Below, piece after piece: positions 32,966-41,404 of a DNA stretch of 64,000 nt. The DNA comes from UBA4742 sp963785815. GTDB lineage: Bacteria > Actinomycetota > Acidimicrobiia > Acidimicrobiales > Acidimicrobilacustridaceae. The stretch covers positions 744,001 through 808,000 of the forward strand of contig CAWAWN010000002.1 of the NCBI GenBank assembly GCA_963785815.1, in the 5' to 3' direction. The notes under the pieces are model-generated. The model made no database searches and was not told where the DNA came from. It was given only the letters and a program-made list of their open reading frames with translations. Positions within the stretch are counted from its first letter, which is position 1; every line of letters starts with the position of its first letter. The position numbers were made by a program, and so were the translations under genes.

Positions 32966-34220
32966 TCCCGCCGCGGCCCGGGCCAGCTCGGTCGCCTGGT
33001 TCCACTGCTTCTCGGGCATCGCCGGCGACATGGCCCTCGGGGCCCTGGTGGATGCCGGCGCCGACCTCGACGAGGTGCGCCGCCTGCTCGAGCTGCTCCC
33101 CGTGGGCGGGTGGGCGATCGAGGCCGAGCCGGTGCTGCGGTCCGGCATCGCCGCCACCCAGGTGCACGTGCACGCCGAGCCCTCCAGCGTGGTGCGCACC
33201 GCGGCCCACATCACCGGCATGGTCACCGAGGCCCGGCTGCCCGACCGGGTGCAACGCCGGGCCCTGGCCACCTTCGACGCCCTGGCCCGGGCCGAGGGTC
33301 GCCTGCACCGGCGCCCGCCCGAGAGCGTCCACTTCCACGAGGTCGGTGGTGTCGACGCCATCATCGACGTGGTCGGCACCTGCGCCGCCCTCGAGGTCCT
33401 GGGCATCGATGAGGTCGACGCCAGCGCCGTGGCCCACGGCACCGGCATGGTGCGGGCCGCCCACGGCCTGCTGCCCATCCCGGCCCCCGCCGTGGTCGAG
33501 CTGTTGGCGGGCGCGCCCAGCTACCAGCTCGACGTCCCGGTCGAGCTCACGACCCCCACGGGGGCCGCCCTGTTGGCCTCGATGGTGACCGAGTGGGGGC
33601 CGATGCCACCGCTCACCATCGGGCGCACCGGGTTCGGCGCCGGCTCCGCCGATCTGGGGGATCGCCCCAACCTGACCCAGGTCGTGCTCGGCACCCGCTC
33701 CGGCGAGCTGACCACCGGCCAGCCGGTGGTGCTGGTCGAGGTCAACGTCGACGATGCCACTGGCGAGACCCTGGCCCACACCATCTCGGCCCTGCTCGAA
33801 GCCGGCGCGCACGATGCGTGGGTCACCCCGATCGTGATGAAGAAGGGCCGGCCCGCCCACACGGTCAGCGCCCTGGCCGACCCTGCCCTGGCCGGGCAGG
33901 TGGCCGGCGTGCTCGGTGCCGAGACCGGTTCGCTGGGGGTGCGCGGCCAACGCCTGGAGCGCTGGCCCCAGGCCCGGGAGCTGCACGCGGTGGAGGTAGA
34001 CGGCCTGGCCGTGCGGATCAAGGTCAGCGCCGGTCGGGTGAAGGTCGAACACGACGACGCGGCGCGAGTGGCCCGGCGGCTCGGCCGACCGCTGCGCGAG
34101 GTGGTGGCGCGCGCCGAGCAGGAGTGGGCCACCTCCCACCCGCCGTCCTCCGCGGTCGACGGTCCTGACCTCCACGCCGTCGACACCCACGACCACCCGC
34201 ATCCCCACGACGCCGGCTGA
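32958..34220 (+). CDS. larC: LarC, nickel insertion protein (nickel-pincer cofactor chelatase)
   Basis: The 420-residue protein inserts nickel into the pincer nucleotide to complete the lactate-racemase-type cofactor. Typical blocks are HCFSGIAGDMALGALVDAGAD near the N-terminus, SVHFHEVGGVDAIIDVVGTCAAL, and the C-terminal domain VEVNVDDATGETLAHTISALLEAGAHDAWVTPIVMKKGRP. The C-terminus is His/Asp-rich (HAVDTHDHPHPHDAG), which suits nickel handling. GTG 32958 overlaps the larB stop. Many LarC proteins are split by a programmed frameshift; here it is a single frame. Confidence 0.93.
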   Translation: MADPAAARASSVAWFHCFSGIAGDMALGALVDAGADLDEVRRLLELLPVGGWAIEAEPVLRSGIAATQVHVHAEPSSVVRTAAHITGMVTEARLPDRVQRRALATFDALARAEGRLHRRPPESVHFHEVGGVDAIIDVVGTCAALEVLGIDEVDASAVAHGTGMVRAAHGLLPIPAPAVVELLAGAPSYQLDVPVELTTPTGAALLASMVTEWGPMPPLTIGRTGFGAGSADLGDRPNLTQVVLGTRSGELTTGQPVVLVEVNVDDATGETLAHTISALLEAGAHDAWVTPIVMKKGRPAHTVSALADPALAGQVAGVLGAETGSLGVRGQRLERWPQARELHAVEVDGLAVRIKVSAGRVKVEHDDAARVARRLGRPLREVVARAEQEWATSHPPSSAVDGPDLHAVDTHDHPHPHDAG

Positions 34221-34257
34221 ACCTGCGGGTCACAGCCGGCTGAGCCTGCGTGCCCGG

Positions 34258-34998
34258 TCAGGGTGCGGTGGTGCTCGTCCCGCTCGAGGACGCGGCCGCC
34301 GACGAGGCCGCGGTGGTGGACGATGACGTGGCTGGGTCGACGGGGGCGGGTCCGACCAGCGGGGCGATCAGGCGGGCCATGGCCTGCGCCCCGGCCGTCT
34401 TGAGGTGCAGGCCGTCGTTGTAGGTGTATCCCGGCGTGGCGCTGATGGCGGCCCAGTCGGCCACCACCACCCGGGGTCGGTACTGCACCGACGCCGTGCC
34501 GATGGCGGCATCGGCCGAGATCACCCCGGGGTTCCACGGGGTGCAGGTCACCCAGATCACCCGGTCGACGCCCGACAGCGCGGCCATGGCCTGGTCGATC
34601 TCGTGACCGAAGGTGGTCTGGCTCCAGTTGGTGCACAGGTGGATCACCACCACCCGCGGCCGTGGGCCGGTGCGTTGGGCCAGGATGGAGACCCCGGCGT
34701 AGATGCTGCGGCTCACCTTCGAGTCGAAGGTCACCTGCCAGCCGGGCAGGGCGGCCTGGATCTGGGGCTGGGCGCCGAGGATGACCGAGTCGCTCAGCAC
34801 GAACAGGGTGGCCGGCCCCGACCCCAGGGCCGCGGGGACGGTGGAGGTCGTCCCGTTCGGCGGCGTGGTGGTCGTCGTCGGACGAGCCGGATGGGTGCGG
34901 CCCGAGCCGCCCAGGCCACCGGCGGACGCCTGGTGGTCCGCCCCGCTGCAGGCGCTGGCCGCCAGCACCATCACCAGGGCGGCGGTCAGCGCCGCCAC
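34258..34998 (-). CDS. SGNH-hydrolase-like lipoprotein
   Basis: The 246-residue exported protein has a lipobox in VMVLAASACSG followed by a Thr/Pro linker. The SGNH-type core shows VLSDSVILG (block I, GDS-like but SDS), IHLCTNWSQ (block III-like) and NDGLHLKTAGAQAMARLI (block V with Asp and His). It is similar to the acyl-transferase-linked SGNH domains of actinobacteria that act on cell-envelope acyl groups. The C-terminus is a Ser/Thr/Ala low-complexity tail. The start GTG 34998 gives a normal signal peptide. Confidence 0.7.
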   Translation of the reverse strand: MAALTAALVMVLAASACSGADHQASAGGLGGSGRTHPARPTTTTTPPNGTTSTVPAALGSGPATLFVLSDSVILGAQPQIQAALPGWQVTFDSKVSRSIYAGVSILAQRTGPRPRVVVIHLCTNWSQTTFGHEIDQAMAALSGVDRVIWVTCTPWNPGVISADAAIGTASVQYRPRVVVADWAAISATPGYTYNDGLHLKTAGAQAMARLIAPLVGPAPVDPATSSSTTAASSAAASSSGTSTTAP

Positions 34999-35014
34999 AC
35001 GTCTGGAAACTGGG

Positions 35015-35057
35015 CGCCGGAATGCGCGAAATCGCACAGCCAAAGATGCCCAATTTG
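35015..35057 (-). promoter_or_regulatory. 43-bp intergenic motif, copy 1
   Basis: On the minus strand it reads CAAATTGGGCATCTTTGGCT and continues to a TTTCGCGCATT block. It matches 57974-58016 at 37 of 43 positions in the same orientation relative to the flanking genes. It lies 16 bp upstream of the SGNH-hydrolase start, after the desaturase stop. Confidence 0.55.
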
Positions 35058-35072
35058 CCGAATGGGAGGGGG

Positions 35073-36053
35073 TCAGCCCGAGGCCAGGTCCTTCCACAGG
35101 GCGGTGTAGCTGTGGTAGGTGAGCTCGGGGGTGACCCATCCGCTGGCCACCAGCTCGTCGTGCAGCCGGGGCAGGTTGTGGAACGGCACGCCCATGTCCA
35201 CGTGGTGGGCCAGGTGCCATCCGGTGTTGAAGGGCACGATCCAGAACCGGGCGGGCCAGGTCTGGCGCACCACGTGAGTGGTCTTCCGCCGGTCGCGCGA
35301 CCGGCCCATCCCGCCGTGCTCGGCGATCGAGCGCAGGCGGTTGAGCACGCGCCAGACGGTCATCCAGGGGGCCAGCCACAACACCAGGTAAGCCCACCAC
35401 CGGCCGGTGATGACAGTCACCAGCACCGCCACCATGATCTGGCTGGCCAGGATGCGCAGCGCCACCGGTCGCCCCACGGGGCTGCGGAACGCTCCCAGCA
35501 GGCCCTTGAGGTTCTTCCAGCCCGAGTTGCCCAACGCGTCGCGGGTGAGCTTGCGCCGCAGCGAGGCGCGGGGGAGCGGGTAGCCCCGGTAGAAGGCCAG
35601 GTCGGGCTCGTCGGGGCCCATCTCGTCGCGGTGGTGGGAGAAGTGGCTGCGCCGGTACAGGTCGAAGGGCACGAAGGCCGGGTAGGACAACCCCCAACGC
35701 CCGACCAGGTCGTTGGCCCGGCGGTTGGAGAACAACAGGCGGTGGGCCGCCTCGTGGCCGAGGATGGCGTAGAGGGCGAAGGCTCGACCCATGAGCAGGA
35801 AGGCGATGGCCCAACCCCACCACCGGTCGAGCCAGGTGGCCACGGCCAGCACGCCGAAGGACTGCAGCCACACCGAGGCCACGTTGGCCACGTTGCGGGC
35901 GTTGGGGATGCGCCGCAGCGACTCGCGCACCTCGGGCTTGGGCATGCCGGAGGCCTGGAGGCGATCGGTGGGCAGCACGTCGACCAGCAGCGCGGCGTCG
36001 GGCACCATCGAATCGGCGCCGTGTCGCGGGATCGGGAGGTCGACGAGGCTCAC
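35073..36053 (-). CDS. Membrane fatty acid desaturase
   Basis: The 326-residue di-iron membrane enzyme has three histidine boxes visible: GHEAAHRLLF (HxxxH), RRSHFSHHRDE (HxxHH) and WHLAHHVDMG (HxxHH). Hydrophobic segments lie before the first box and between the second and third. It introduces double bonds into acyl chains. It is divergent from a PaaX-like regulator with only 26 bp between starts, so that regulator may control it. Confidence 0.9.
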   Translation of the reverse strand: MSLVDLPIPRHGADSMVPDAALLVDVLPTDRLQASGMPKPEVRESLRRIPNARNVANVASVWLQSFGVLAVATWLDRWWGWAIAFLLMGRAFALYAILGHEAAHRLLFSNRRANDLVGRWGLSYPAFVPFDLYRRSHFSHHRDEMGPDEPDLAFYRGYPLPRASLRRKLTRDALGNSGWKNLKGLLGAFRSPVGRPVALRILASQIMVAVLVTVITGRWWAYLVLWLAPWMTVWRVLNRLRSIAEHGGMGRSRDRRKTTHVVRQTWPARFWIVPFNTGWHLAHHVDMGVPFHNLPRLHDELVASGWVTPELTYHSYTALWKDLASG

Positions 36054-36079
36054 CCCGTCACATTACACTTTGCGTACAC

Positions 36080-36928
36080 ATGGCACAACAACGTAAGGCC
36101 CCGAGCGCGGAGGTCGGCCGACCGCTCACCGCCCGCTCGGTGGTGGCCAGCACGTTGCTGGGGGTCGAGCCGCCGCGGCTGCCCACCCGCCTGCTGGTGC
36201 GCTCGGGCGAGCTGTTCGGCATCAGCGCCGGCACCACCCGGGTGGCCCTGTCGCGGATGGTGGCGGCCGGGGAGCTGGTGGTGGACGGCAACGCCCACGC
36301 CCTGGCCGGTCGCCTCCTCGACCGCCAGGCCCGCCAACGCGCCAGCCGGGCTCCCCAGCGCCGAGCGTGGACCGGCGAGTGGACCATGGCGGTGGTCACC
36401 GAGACGCGACGTCCGGTGGCGGCGCGCGCCGACCTGCGCGCCGCCATGGCGGTGCTGCGCCTGGCCGAGTGGCGCGAGGGCGTGTGGCTGCGGCCCGACA
36501 ACCTCGACCACGACGAGCCCGGCTCCGAACCGGCCCACGGCGTGGTGGCCGCGCAGTGCCGGCGGTTCGTGGGCCGGCCCGATCCCACCGAGGATCCGCC
36601 GGTCGATCTGGCCGGCCGCCTGTGGGACCTCCCCGGCTGGGCATCGCGGGCCGACGACCTGCGTCGTCGCCTGGCCGCGGTGGTCGGCGACCTGGAGGCC
36701 GGCGACACCACGGCGCTGGCGGCGGGCTTCGTCCTGTCCGCCGAGGTCCTGCGCCACCTGCTGGCCGATCCGCTGCTGCCCGCCGAGCTGTTGCCGGCCG
36801 GCTGGCCCGGCGATCGGCTCCGAGCCGACTACGACGGCTACGACCGCGCCTTCAAGGCGCGGTGGCGCGACTGGTTCCGCCGGGAGGCCGATCCGGCCGC
36901 GCCGGGTCGCTCGGGCGAGCACGGTTGA
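36080..36928 (+). CDS. PaaX-family transcriptional regulator
   Basis: The 282-residue protein has a PaaX-like winged helix at the N-terminus (ARSVVASTLLGVEPPRLPTRLLV, ELFGISAGTTRVALSRMVAAGEL) and a C-terminal PaaX domain (WTMAVVTETRR, LRAAMAVLRLAEWREGVWLRPDNL). PaaX proteins repress phenylacetate or related catabolic genes and respond to a CoA ester. No paa genes are nearby. The closest divergent target is the fatty acid desaturase. TACAC occurs twice in the 26-bp gap. Confidence 0.85.
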   Translation: MAQQRKAPSAEVGRPLTARSVVASTLLGVEPPRLPTRLLVRSGELFGISAGTTRVALSRMVAAGELVVDGNAHALAGRLLDRQARQRASRAPQRRAWTGEWTMAVVTETRRPVAARADLRAAMAVLRLAEWREGVWLRPDNLDHDEPGSEPAHGVVAAQCRRFVGRPDPTEDPPVDLAGRLWDLPGWASRADDLRRRLAAVVGDLEAGDTTALAAGFVLSAEVLRHLLADPLLPAELLPAGWPGDRLRADYDGYDRAFKARWRDWFRREADPAAPGRSGEHG

Positions 36929-37868
36929 GGCGGTTCGGCCCACCCGGATCCAGGTCGCGCAGCTGGGCCAGCAGCACCTCGGTCTCCACCATCGGCGCGC
37001 CGGCGGCCCGGGCCGCGGCGACCGGGGCGGCGTAGATGGCATCCAGCTCGAGCGGTCGGCCCGCTTCGTGGTCGAGCTTCATGCTCGTCTTGTACGGGAT
37101 CATGGTCTCGGTGTTGGCCATCATCCGTTCGGCGAAGGTCGGGTCGAACCCGTGGCCGCAGGCGGCGGCGCCGGCCACCACCTCGTCCATCAGGGCCCGG
37201 GCCCGGGCCCGGGTGGCCGGGTCGGCCAGCATCTCGTCGGTGCCGGCGTCGAGCACCACCGACAATCCGTTGAACGGGATGTTCCACACCAGCTTCTGCC
37301 AGCGCCCCGTGACCAGATCGTCGACCGGCGTGGCTTCCACCCCACCGGCCACCAGGTCGTCCAGCACCGACGCCACGGCCGGGGTGGTGCCGGCGGCGGC
37401 GCCGTCGGGCGTGTGCTGGCCGAGGGTGACGGCGCCGTAGTCGAGGTGCACCACGTGGCCGGGGCCGGCCAGGTTGGAGCACATGAAGCACATGGCCCCC
37501 AGCACCGAGGCCTGAGGGGCGGCCTGCGCGAACGGGGCCTCCACGCCCAGCCCGTTCTGCATGACCACCACCACGGCGTCGGGGCCGGCGGCGCCGGCCA
37601 ACTCGGCCACCGCCGGCACCACGGTCGGTGTCGACGTGGTCTTGGTGGCCACCACGATCACGTCGCTGGCCGGCACCCGGGCCACGTCGTCGTAGACCTC
37701 CAGGGCCACCTGCGCATCGCCGCGGGGGGACTCGACCCGCAGGCCGTGGCGGGCCAGGTGGTCGCGGTCGTGGCGGACCAGCACCCGCACCGGCGCGCCC
37801 GCCTGAGCCAGGCGCGCCCCGTAGTAGCCGCCGATGGCACCCAGGCCGATGAGGGTGTAGCTGCGCAC
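36852..37868 (-). CDS. Ketopantoate reductase family protein (2-dehydropantoate 2-reductase)
   Basis: The 338-residue protein has an N-terminal NADPH-binding site (IGLGAIGGYYGARLAQAG), the family segment MQNGLGVEAPF, and a C-terminal domain with the catalytic Lys region GRWQKLVWNIPFNGLSV (NIPFN with Asn). It reduces ketopantoate to pantoate or acts on a related oxo-acid. I choose GTG 37868 because an upstream ATG at 37901 would leave only 6 bp to the divergent start. The 3' end overlaps the convergent PaaX gene by 77 bp. Confidence 0.85.
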   Translation of the reverse strand: MRSYTLIGLGAIGGYYGARLAQAGAPVRVLVRHDRDHLARHGLRVESPRGDAQVALEVYDDVARVPASDVIVVATKTTSTPTVVPAVAELAGAAGPDAVVVVMQNGLGVEAPFAQAAPQASVLGAMCFMCSNLAGPGHVVHLDYGAVTLGQHTPDGAAAGTTPAVASVLDDLVAGGVEATPVDDLVTGRWQKLVWNIPFNGLSVVLDAGTDEMLADPATRARARALMDEVVAGAAACGHGFDPTFAERMMANTETMIPYKTSMKLDHEAGRPLELDAIYAAPVAAARAAGAPMVETEVLLAQLRDLDPGGPNRLNRARPSDPARPDRPPGGTSRATAP

Positions 37869-37907
37869 GGCGTCACGGTACTGCGGGGCGATCCGTACCA
37901 TGGCGGG

Positions 37908-38621
37908 ATGGACGACCCCCTCTACTTCCGCCAGCTCCTGGCCGGCCGTGACTTCGCCCGCGGCGACCAGGTGGCGCGCCAGATGGTCAACTTCGTCTAC
38001 CTGGTCGGCGATCGGCGCACCGGCGAGGCGGTGGTCATCGATCCGGCCTACGACGTGGCCGGCTTGGTCGACCTGGTGGCCGCCGACGGCATGCGCCTGG
38101 TCGGCGCCCTGGCCACCCACTACCACCCCGACCACGTGGGGGGCAGCATGGGCGGGTTCTCCATCCAGGGGGTGCGCGAGCTGCTCGACCTGGCGCCCGT
38201 GCCGGTGCACGTCCAGGCCGACGAGGCCACCTGGGTGACCCGGGTGACCGACGCCGGCCCCGACGACCTGGTCACCCACCGCAGCGGCGACGTGGTCATG
38301 GTGGGCGGGATCCCCATCGAGCTCATCCACACGCCCGGCCACACCCCCGGCAGCCAGTGCTTCCTGGTCGAGGGCCACCTGGTGGCCGGGGACACGCTGT
38401 TCCTCGAGGGGTGCGGGCGCACCGACCTGCCCGGCGGCGACCCCGAGGCCCTCTACGAGAGCCTCACCCAGCGCCTGGCCAAGGTTCCCGACGACGCCGT
38501 GCTGTTCCCGGGGCACCTCTACTCGGCCGAGCCCTCGGCCACCATGGGTGAGACCCGCAAGTGGAACTACGTCCTGGCCCCGAGGTCCGAACAGGAGTGG
38601 CTGGCCCTGTTCGGACGGTGA
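37908..38621 (+). CDS. MBL-fold metallo-hydrolase (glyoxalase II / persulfide dioxygenase-like)
   Basis: The 237-residue protein has the zinc/iron motif THYHPDHVGG (HxHxDH), a further ligand in IHTPGHTPGSQC, an Asp in VAGDTLF and a final His in FPGHLY. The arrangement VVIDPAYDVAGLVDLVAADG is typical of glyoxalase-II-like hydrolases and persulfide dioxygenases. The substrate cannot be fixed. It is divergent from the ketopantoate reductase with about 39 bp between. Confidence 0.88.
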   Translation: MDDPLYFRQLLAGRDFARGDQVARQMVNFVYLVGDRRTGEAVVIDPAYDVAGLVDLVAADGMRLVGALATHYHPDHVGGSMGGFSIQGVRELLDLAPVPVHVQADEATWVTRVTDAGPDDLVTHRSGDVVMVGGIPIELIHTPGHTPGSQCFLVEGHLVAGDTLFLEGCGRTDLPGGDPEALYESLTQRLAKVPDDAVLFPGHLYSAEPSATMGETRKWNYVLAPRSEQEWLALFGR

Positions 38622-38654
38622 TCAGGTGCCACGAGAGCGACCGAAAGCACCAAA

Positions 38655-38758
38655 GCAGGTCTTGCGACCTATTCATGTGGAGACGGATTGCGTCGATGAC
38701 CTGAGCAACGGGTGGGGGGTGCCAACTCCTGTCGTGGGGAATTCCCCTCACTGGCACC
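38655..38758 (+). promoter_or_regulatory. Structured leader upstream of the PAS-GGDEF gene
   Basis: The 158-bp gap contains AGGTC-TTGC-GACCT (38657-38670), GACG-N5-CGTC (38682-38694), and GGTGCCA (38718) pairing with TGGCACC (38752-38758) around a perfect GGGGAATTCCCC (38736-38747). It could be an RNA leader or an operator. I do not match it to a known riboswitch. Confidence 0.4.
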
Positions 38759-38779
38759 ACCCGCCCAGAGAGGCGATCG

Positions 38780-40039
38780 ATGGTTCGCGACGAGCAGCGC
38801 AGCCAACCTGGACCCGGCCCCGACCCTGATGGCGTGCAGCTCCTGCTGCGCAGCTACAGCTCGGAGTTCGTCCTGGTGGTCTCGCCCAAGGGCGAGGTCG
38901 TGGCTGGTTCGCAGGACACGCTGCTCGGCTACACCCTCGATCGACTGGGGTCCCACGTCGGTGAGTACCTGCACCCCGACGACCTTCCCCAGCTGTTCCA
39001 GGTGCTCGAGCGGGCGCGCGCCACCGTCGGCTACCGCGACCGCGTCCGCCTGCGGGCCCGCCACGCCGACGGCTCGTGGCGCCTGCTCGACGTCGGGCTG
39101 CTGCCGCCGCCCGATGCCGGTCCCTTCGTGGGCAACGGCGTCCTGCGCATCCGCGACATCACCGACGAGGCGACCTGGACGGACCAGACCCCCGGCGAGG
39201 ACCAGGACCGGTTCCTGTCGCTGGCCGAGTCGCTGCCCCTGGGCATCCTGTCCGCCGACGCGCGAGGTTGGGTGGTGTTCTGCAACGAGGCCGCCCAGCA
39301 GATCTTCAACCTGTCGTCCGACCAGCTCGTCGGTCACGGCTGGGAGCGCCTGGTCAACTCCGAGGACCTCCCCGAGGTCGAGGCGGCGCTGGCCGACGTG
39401 GTGCGCCTGGCCCTGCCCCAGCAGGTGATGTTCCGCATCGAGACGGGCCTCTTCGGCCGCTGGGCACTGGCCAAGTTCGTGCCCCTCGGCAGCCCCGACC
39501 AGGTGACCGGCTGGATCGCCACCGTCGACGATGTGACCGATCGGCGGCGAGCCGAGACCGAGCTCACCCATCAGGCCACCCACGACAGGCTGACCGACCT
39601 GCCCAACCGCATGGTGCTCGAGGACCGGCTCCAACAGGCATGCGGGCGCCTGCGGCGCGAGCGCGACGCGGTGACGGTGATGTTCATCGACCTCGACGGG
39701 TTCAAGTCGGTGAACGACAACCACGGGCACACGGTGGGCGACCAGGTGTTGGTGGAGGTGGCCAAGCGCCTGACCAGGATCGTGCGCAACGTGGACACCG
39801 TCGCCCGCGTCGGCGGCGACGAGTTCGTGATCCTGTGCGAGGGCCTGCCCGAGACGCAGGTCCACAAGATGGTGCAGCGCATCCACGAAGCGGTCTCGGT
39901 CCCGCTGATCATCAAGGGCCAGGCTGTGCGCATAGGGGCTAGCATCGGCGTCGAGATCACCCGTGACGAGGGCATCACGTTCGACGAGCTCCTCGCCCGG
40001 GCCGACCAAGCCATGTACCGAGAGAAGCGGCTGCACTAG
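38780..40039 (+). CDS. PAS-PAS-GGDEF diguanylate cyclase
   Basis: The 419-residue soluble protein has a first PAS domain (about 20-125: FVLVVSPKGEVVAGS, YLHPDDLPQLFQ), a second PAS domain (about 135-250: LPLGILSADARGWVVFCNEAA) and a C-terminal GGDEF domain (THQATHDRLTDLPNR to the end). The active site RVGGDEFVIL is intact, and RNVD lies five residues before it, matching the RxxD inhibitory site. It should make c-di-GMP in response to a PAS-sensed signal. There is no EAL domain. Confidence 0.93.
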   Translation: MVRDEQRSQPGPGPDPDGVQLLLRSYSSEFVLVVSPKGEVVAGSQDTLLGYTLDRLGSHVGEYLHPDDLPQLFQVLERARATVGYRDRVRLRARHADGSWRLLDVGLLPPPDAGPFVGNGVLRIRDITDEATWTDQTPGEDQDRFLSLAESLPLGILSADARGWVVFCNEAAQQIFNLSSDQLVGHGWERLVNSEDLPEVEAALADVVRLALPQQVMFRIETGLFGRWALAKFVPLGSPDQVTGWIATVDDVTDRRRAETELTHQATHDRLTDLPNRMVLEDRLQQACGRLRRERDAVTVMFIDLDGFKSVNDNHGHTVGDQVLVEVAKRLTRIVRNVDTVARVGGDEFVILCEGLPETQVHKMVQRIHEAVSVPLIIKGQAVRIGASIGVEITRDEGITFDELLARADQAMYREKRLH

Positions 40040-40095
40040 CCGGGTCGGTCCGCTCGCCCGACCGGCGTCGCCGTCGACCGGACTCCGAGGGAGCG

Positions 40096-40806
40096 ATGCA
40101 CATGGGATGGACCAGACGCCGCGTGTTCGTCGTGGCCGGCATCGTGCTGGCCGTGATCCCCCTCATGGGCGCGAGCTGTGCGGTGCACCAGTCGTTCACG
40201 AACTCCGGAGCGCCCAAGATCCAGTTCGAGGGCGACAGCATCACGTTCCAGGCCACGGATGACATCAACGCCCACTTCGGGACGCAGGACGACGTGGCCA
40301 TCAACGCGTACGTCGGGGCCACCGCGTACGAGCAGATGGGTTCGATCGCCACGGACGCGGCAAACCACCCCCAGGTAGCGGTGATCAACCTGGGTACGAA
40401 CGACGCCTTGATCTCGATCACCGGCCGCACGGTCACCGTGAACGGCGTGACCAGTCAGTGGGACCCCGTCGAGCCGATCACCAACGTCGAGGCCCGGCTC
40501 GACACGATCGCTGCCGAGTTCGCACCGGCCTGCGTGGTGTTCGTCACCGTCGACACGCAGGACCCCACGTTCTACGGCACGAACGCCACGCAGGGGATCG
40601 CCAACGCCGAGGCCATCAACGACCACATCCGCTCCATGTCGGGCATCCAGGTGGCTGACTGGGATGCGAACCTGCAGGCCTCCTACTTCGACTCCTCCGA
40701 CCAGGTGCCGCACCCGAACGAGGCCGGTCGGCAGGAGATGCTGACGCTCGAGGACCAGGCGATCAGTCGGTGTCCAGCCACCACGTCCACCACCTCGGCG
40801 ACCTGA
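40096..40806 (+). CDS. SGNH/GDSL-type hydrolase, exported
   Basis: The 236-residue protein has a signal segment (VFVVAGIVLAVIPLMGASCAV, lipobox-like with Cys about 28) and SGNH blocks: QFEGDSITFQ (nucleophile Ser), VINLGTNDAL (block III Asn), and DQVPHPNEAGRQEM (block V His). The Gly block is less clear. It probably hydrolyses an ester in the envelope or periplasm. The start is ATG 40096 or ATG 40102. Confidence 0.8.
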   Translation: MHMGWTRRRVFVVAGIVLAVIPLMGASCAVHQSFTNSGAPKIQFEGDSITFQATDDINAHFGTQDDVAINAYVGATAYEQMGSIATDAANHPQVAVINLGTNDALISITGRTVTVNGVTSQWDPVEPITNVEARLDTIAAEFAPACVVFVTVDTQDPTFYGTNATQGIANAEAINDHIRSMSGIQVADWDANLQASYFDSSDQVPHPNEAGRQEMLTLEDQAISRCPATTSTTSAT

Positions 40807-40851
40807 GCCTCGGCGAGTCGCCGCGCCAGCGGGTCGCTGCCCCCGGCTGCC

Positions 40852-41289
40852 TCAGGCTTCGACGCGGAACATGTGATAGCAGGACAGGCAGCTGAGGCTG
40901 ATCGTGTGCCCGACGGTGTCGACCAGGTCGATCTGGGTGGGGCCACCGCAGTGCGGGCACTCGAGGCGGGAGCGCTCTCCGACCTGGGGCCCGGCCACCG
41001 AGACGTCGTCGGGCCCGCCGGACCCGGGTGGGGCCGACGTCTCCACGGACGACGGGGAGTCGCCTGTCGGTCGAGGAGGAGCGGTCGGTGCCTGTGGTGG
41101 TTGACCCAGCTCGATCACGTCGGCCCAGTCGGACTGGGTCAGGTCGATGACGGGATCGCCGGGTTGGCGGACATCGAGCTGGACGGGTGCCTGACCCGGC
41201 TCGCCGGGGCGATCGAGGTGGTCGACCGGCAGCCCGGCGGCTAGTCGACGGTCGTATTCCGCGGCCTTGAGACGTTGGGAGAGGCTCAT
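40852..41289 (-). CDS. Zinc-ribbon protein of unknown function
   Basis: The 145-residue product has a polar Pro/Ser-rich middle and a C-terminal zinc ribbon (LECPHCGGPTQIDLVD, then LSCLSCYHMFRVEA: CxxC...CxxC). The N-terminus (LSQRLKAAEYDRRLAAG) is helical. Such proteins are often small regulators or chaperone-like factors. There are no clear operon partners. Confidence 0.7.
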   Translation of the reverse strand: MSLSQRLKAAEYDRRLAAGLPVDHLDRPGEPGQAPVQLDVRQPGDPVIDLTQSDWADVIELGQPPQAPTAPPRPTGDSPSSVETSAPPGSGGPDDVSVAGPQVGERSRLECPHCGGPTQIDLVDTVGHTISLSCLSCYHMFRVEA

Positions 41290-41404
41290 CGTGCCGTCCA
41301 GGTGAGGCGGAGGTGGTGCACGGCCACTCTAGCGACCGGTGGGCCGTTCGGCCTACGCGCCTCCTGAATGTGGCGCAATGAGTACGAAGCGGTCCCTCGG
41401 ATCC

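Noticed and set aside
35022..38621. A 1199-codon open frame on the plus strand across four genes
   Set aside because: Only its last 237 codons are a real gene (MBL hydrolase). The rest is antisense to the desaturase and ketopantoate reductase and crosses the PaaX gene in another frame, with low-complexity His/Gly/Arg-rich reading typical of high-GC shadow frames.
38622..38779. A c-di-GMP (GEMM) riboswitch upstream of the GGDEF gene
   Set aside because: The hairpins do not show the conserved GEMM core or tetraloop-receptor sequence as I know them, so I only report a structured leader.
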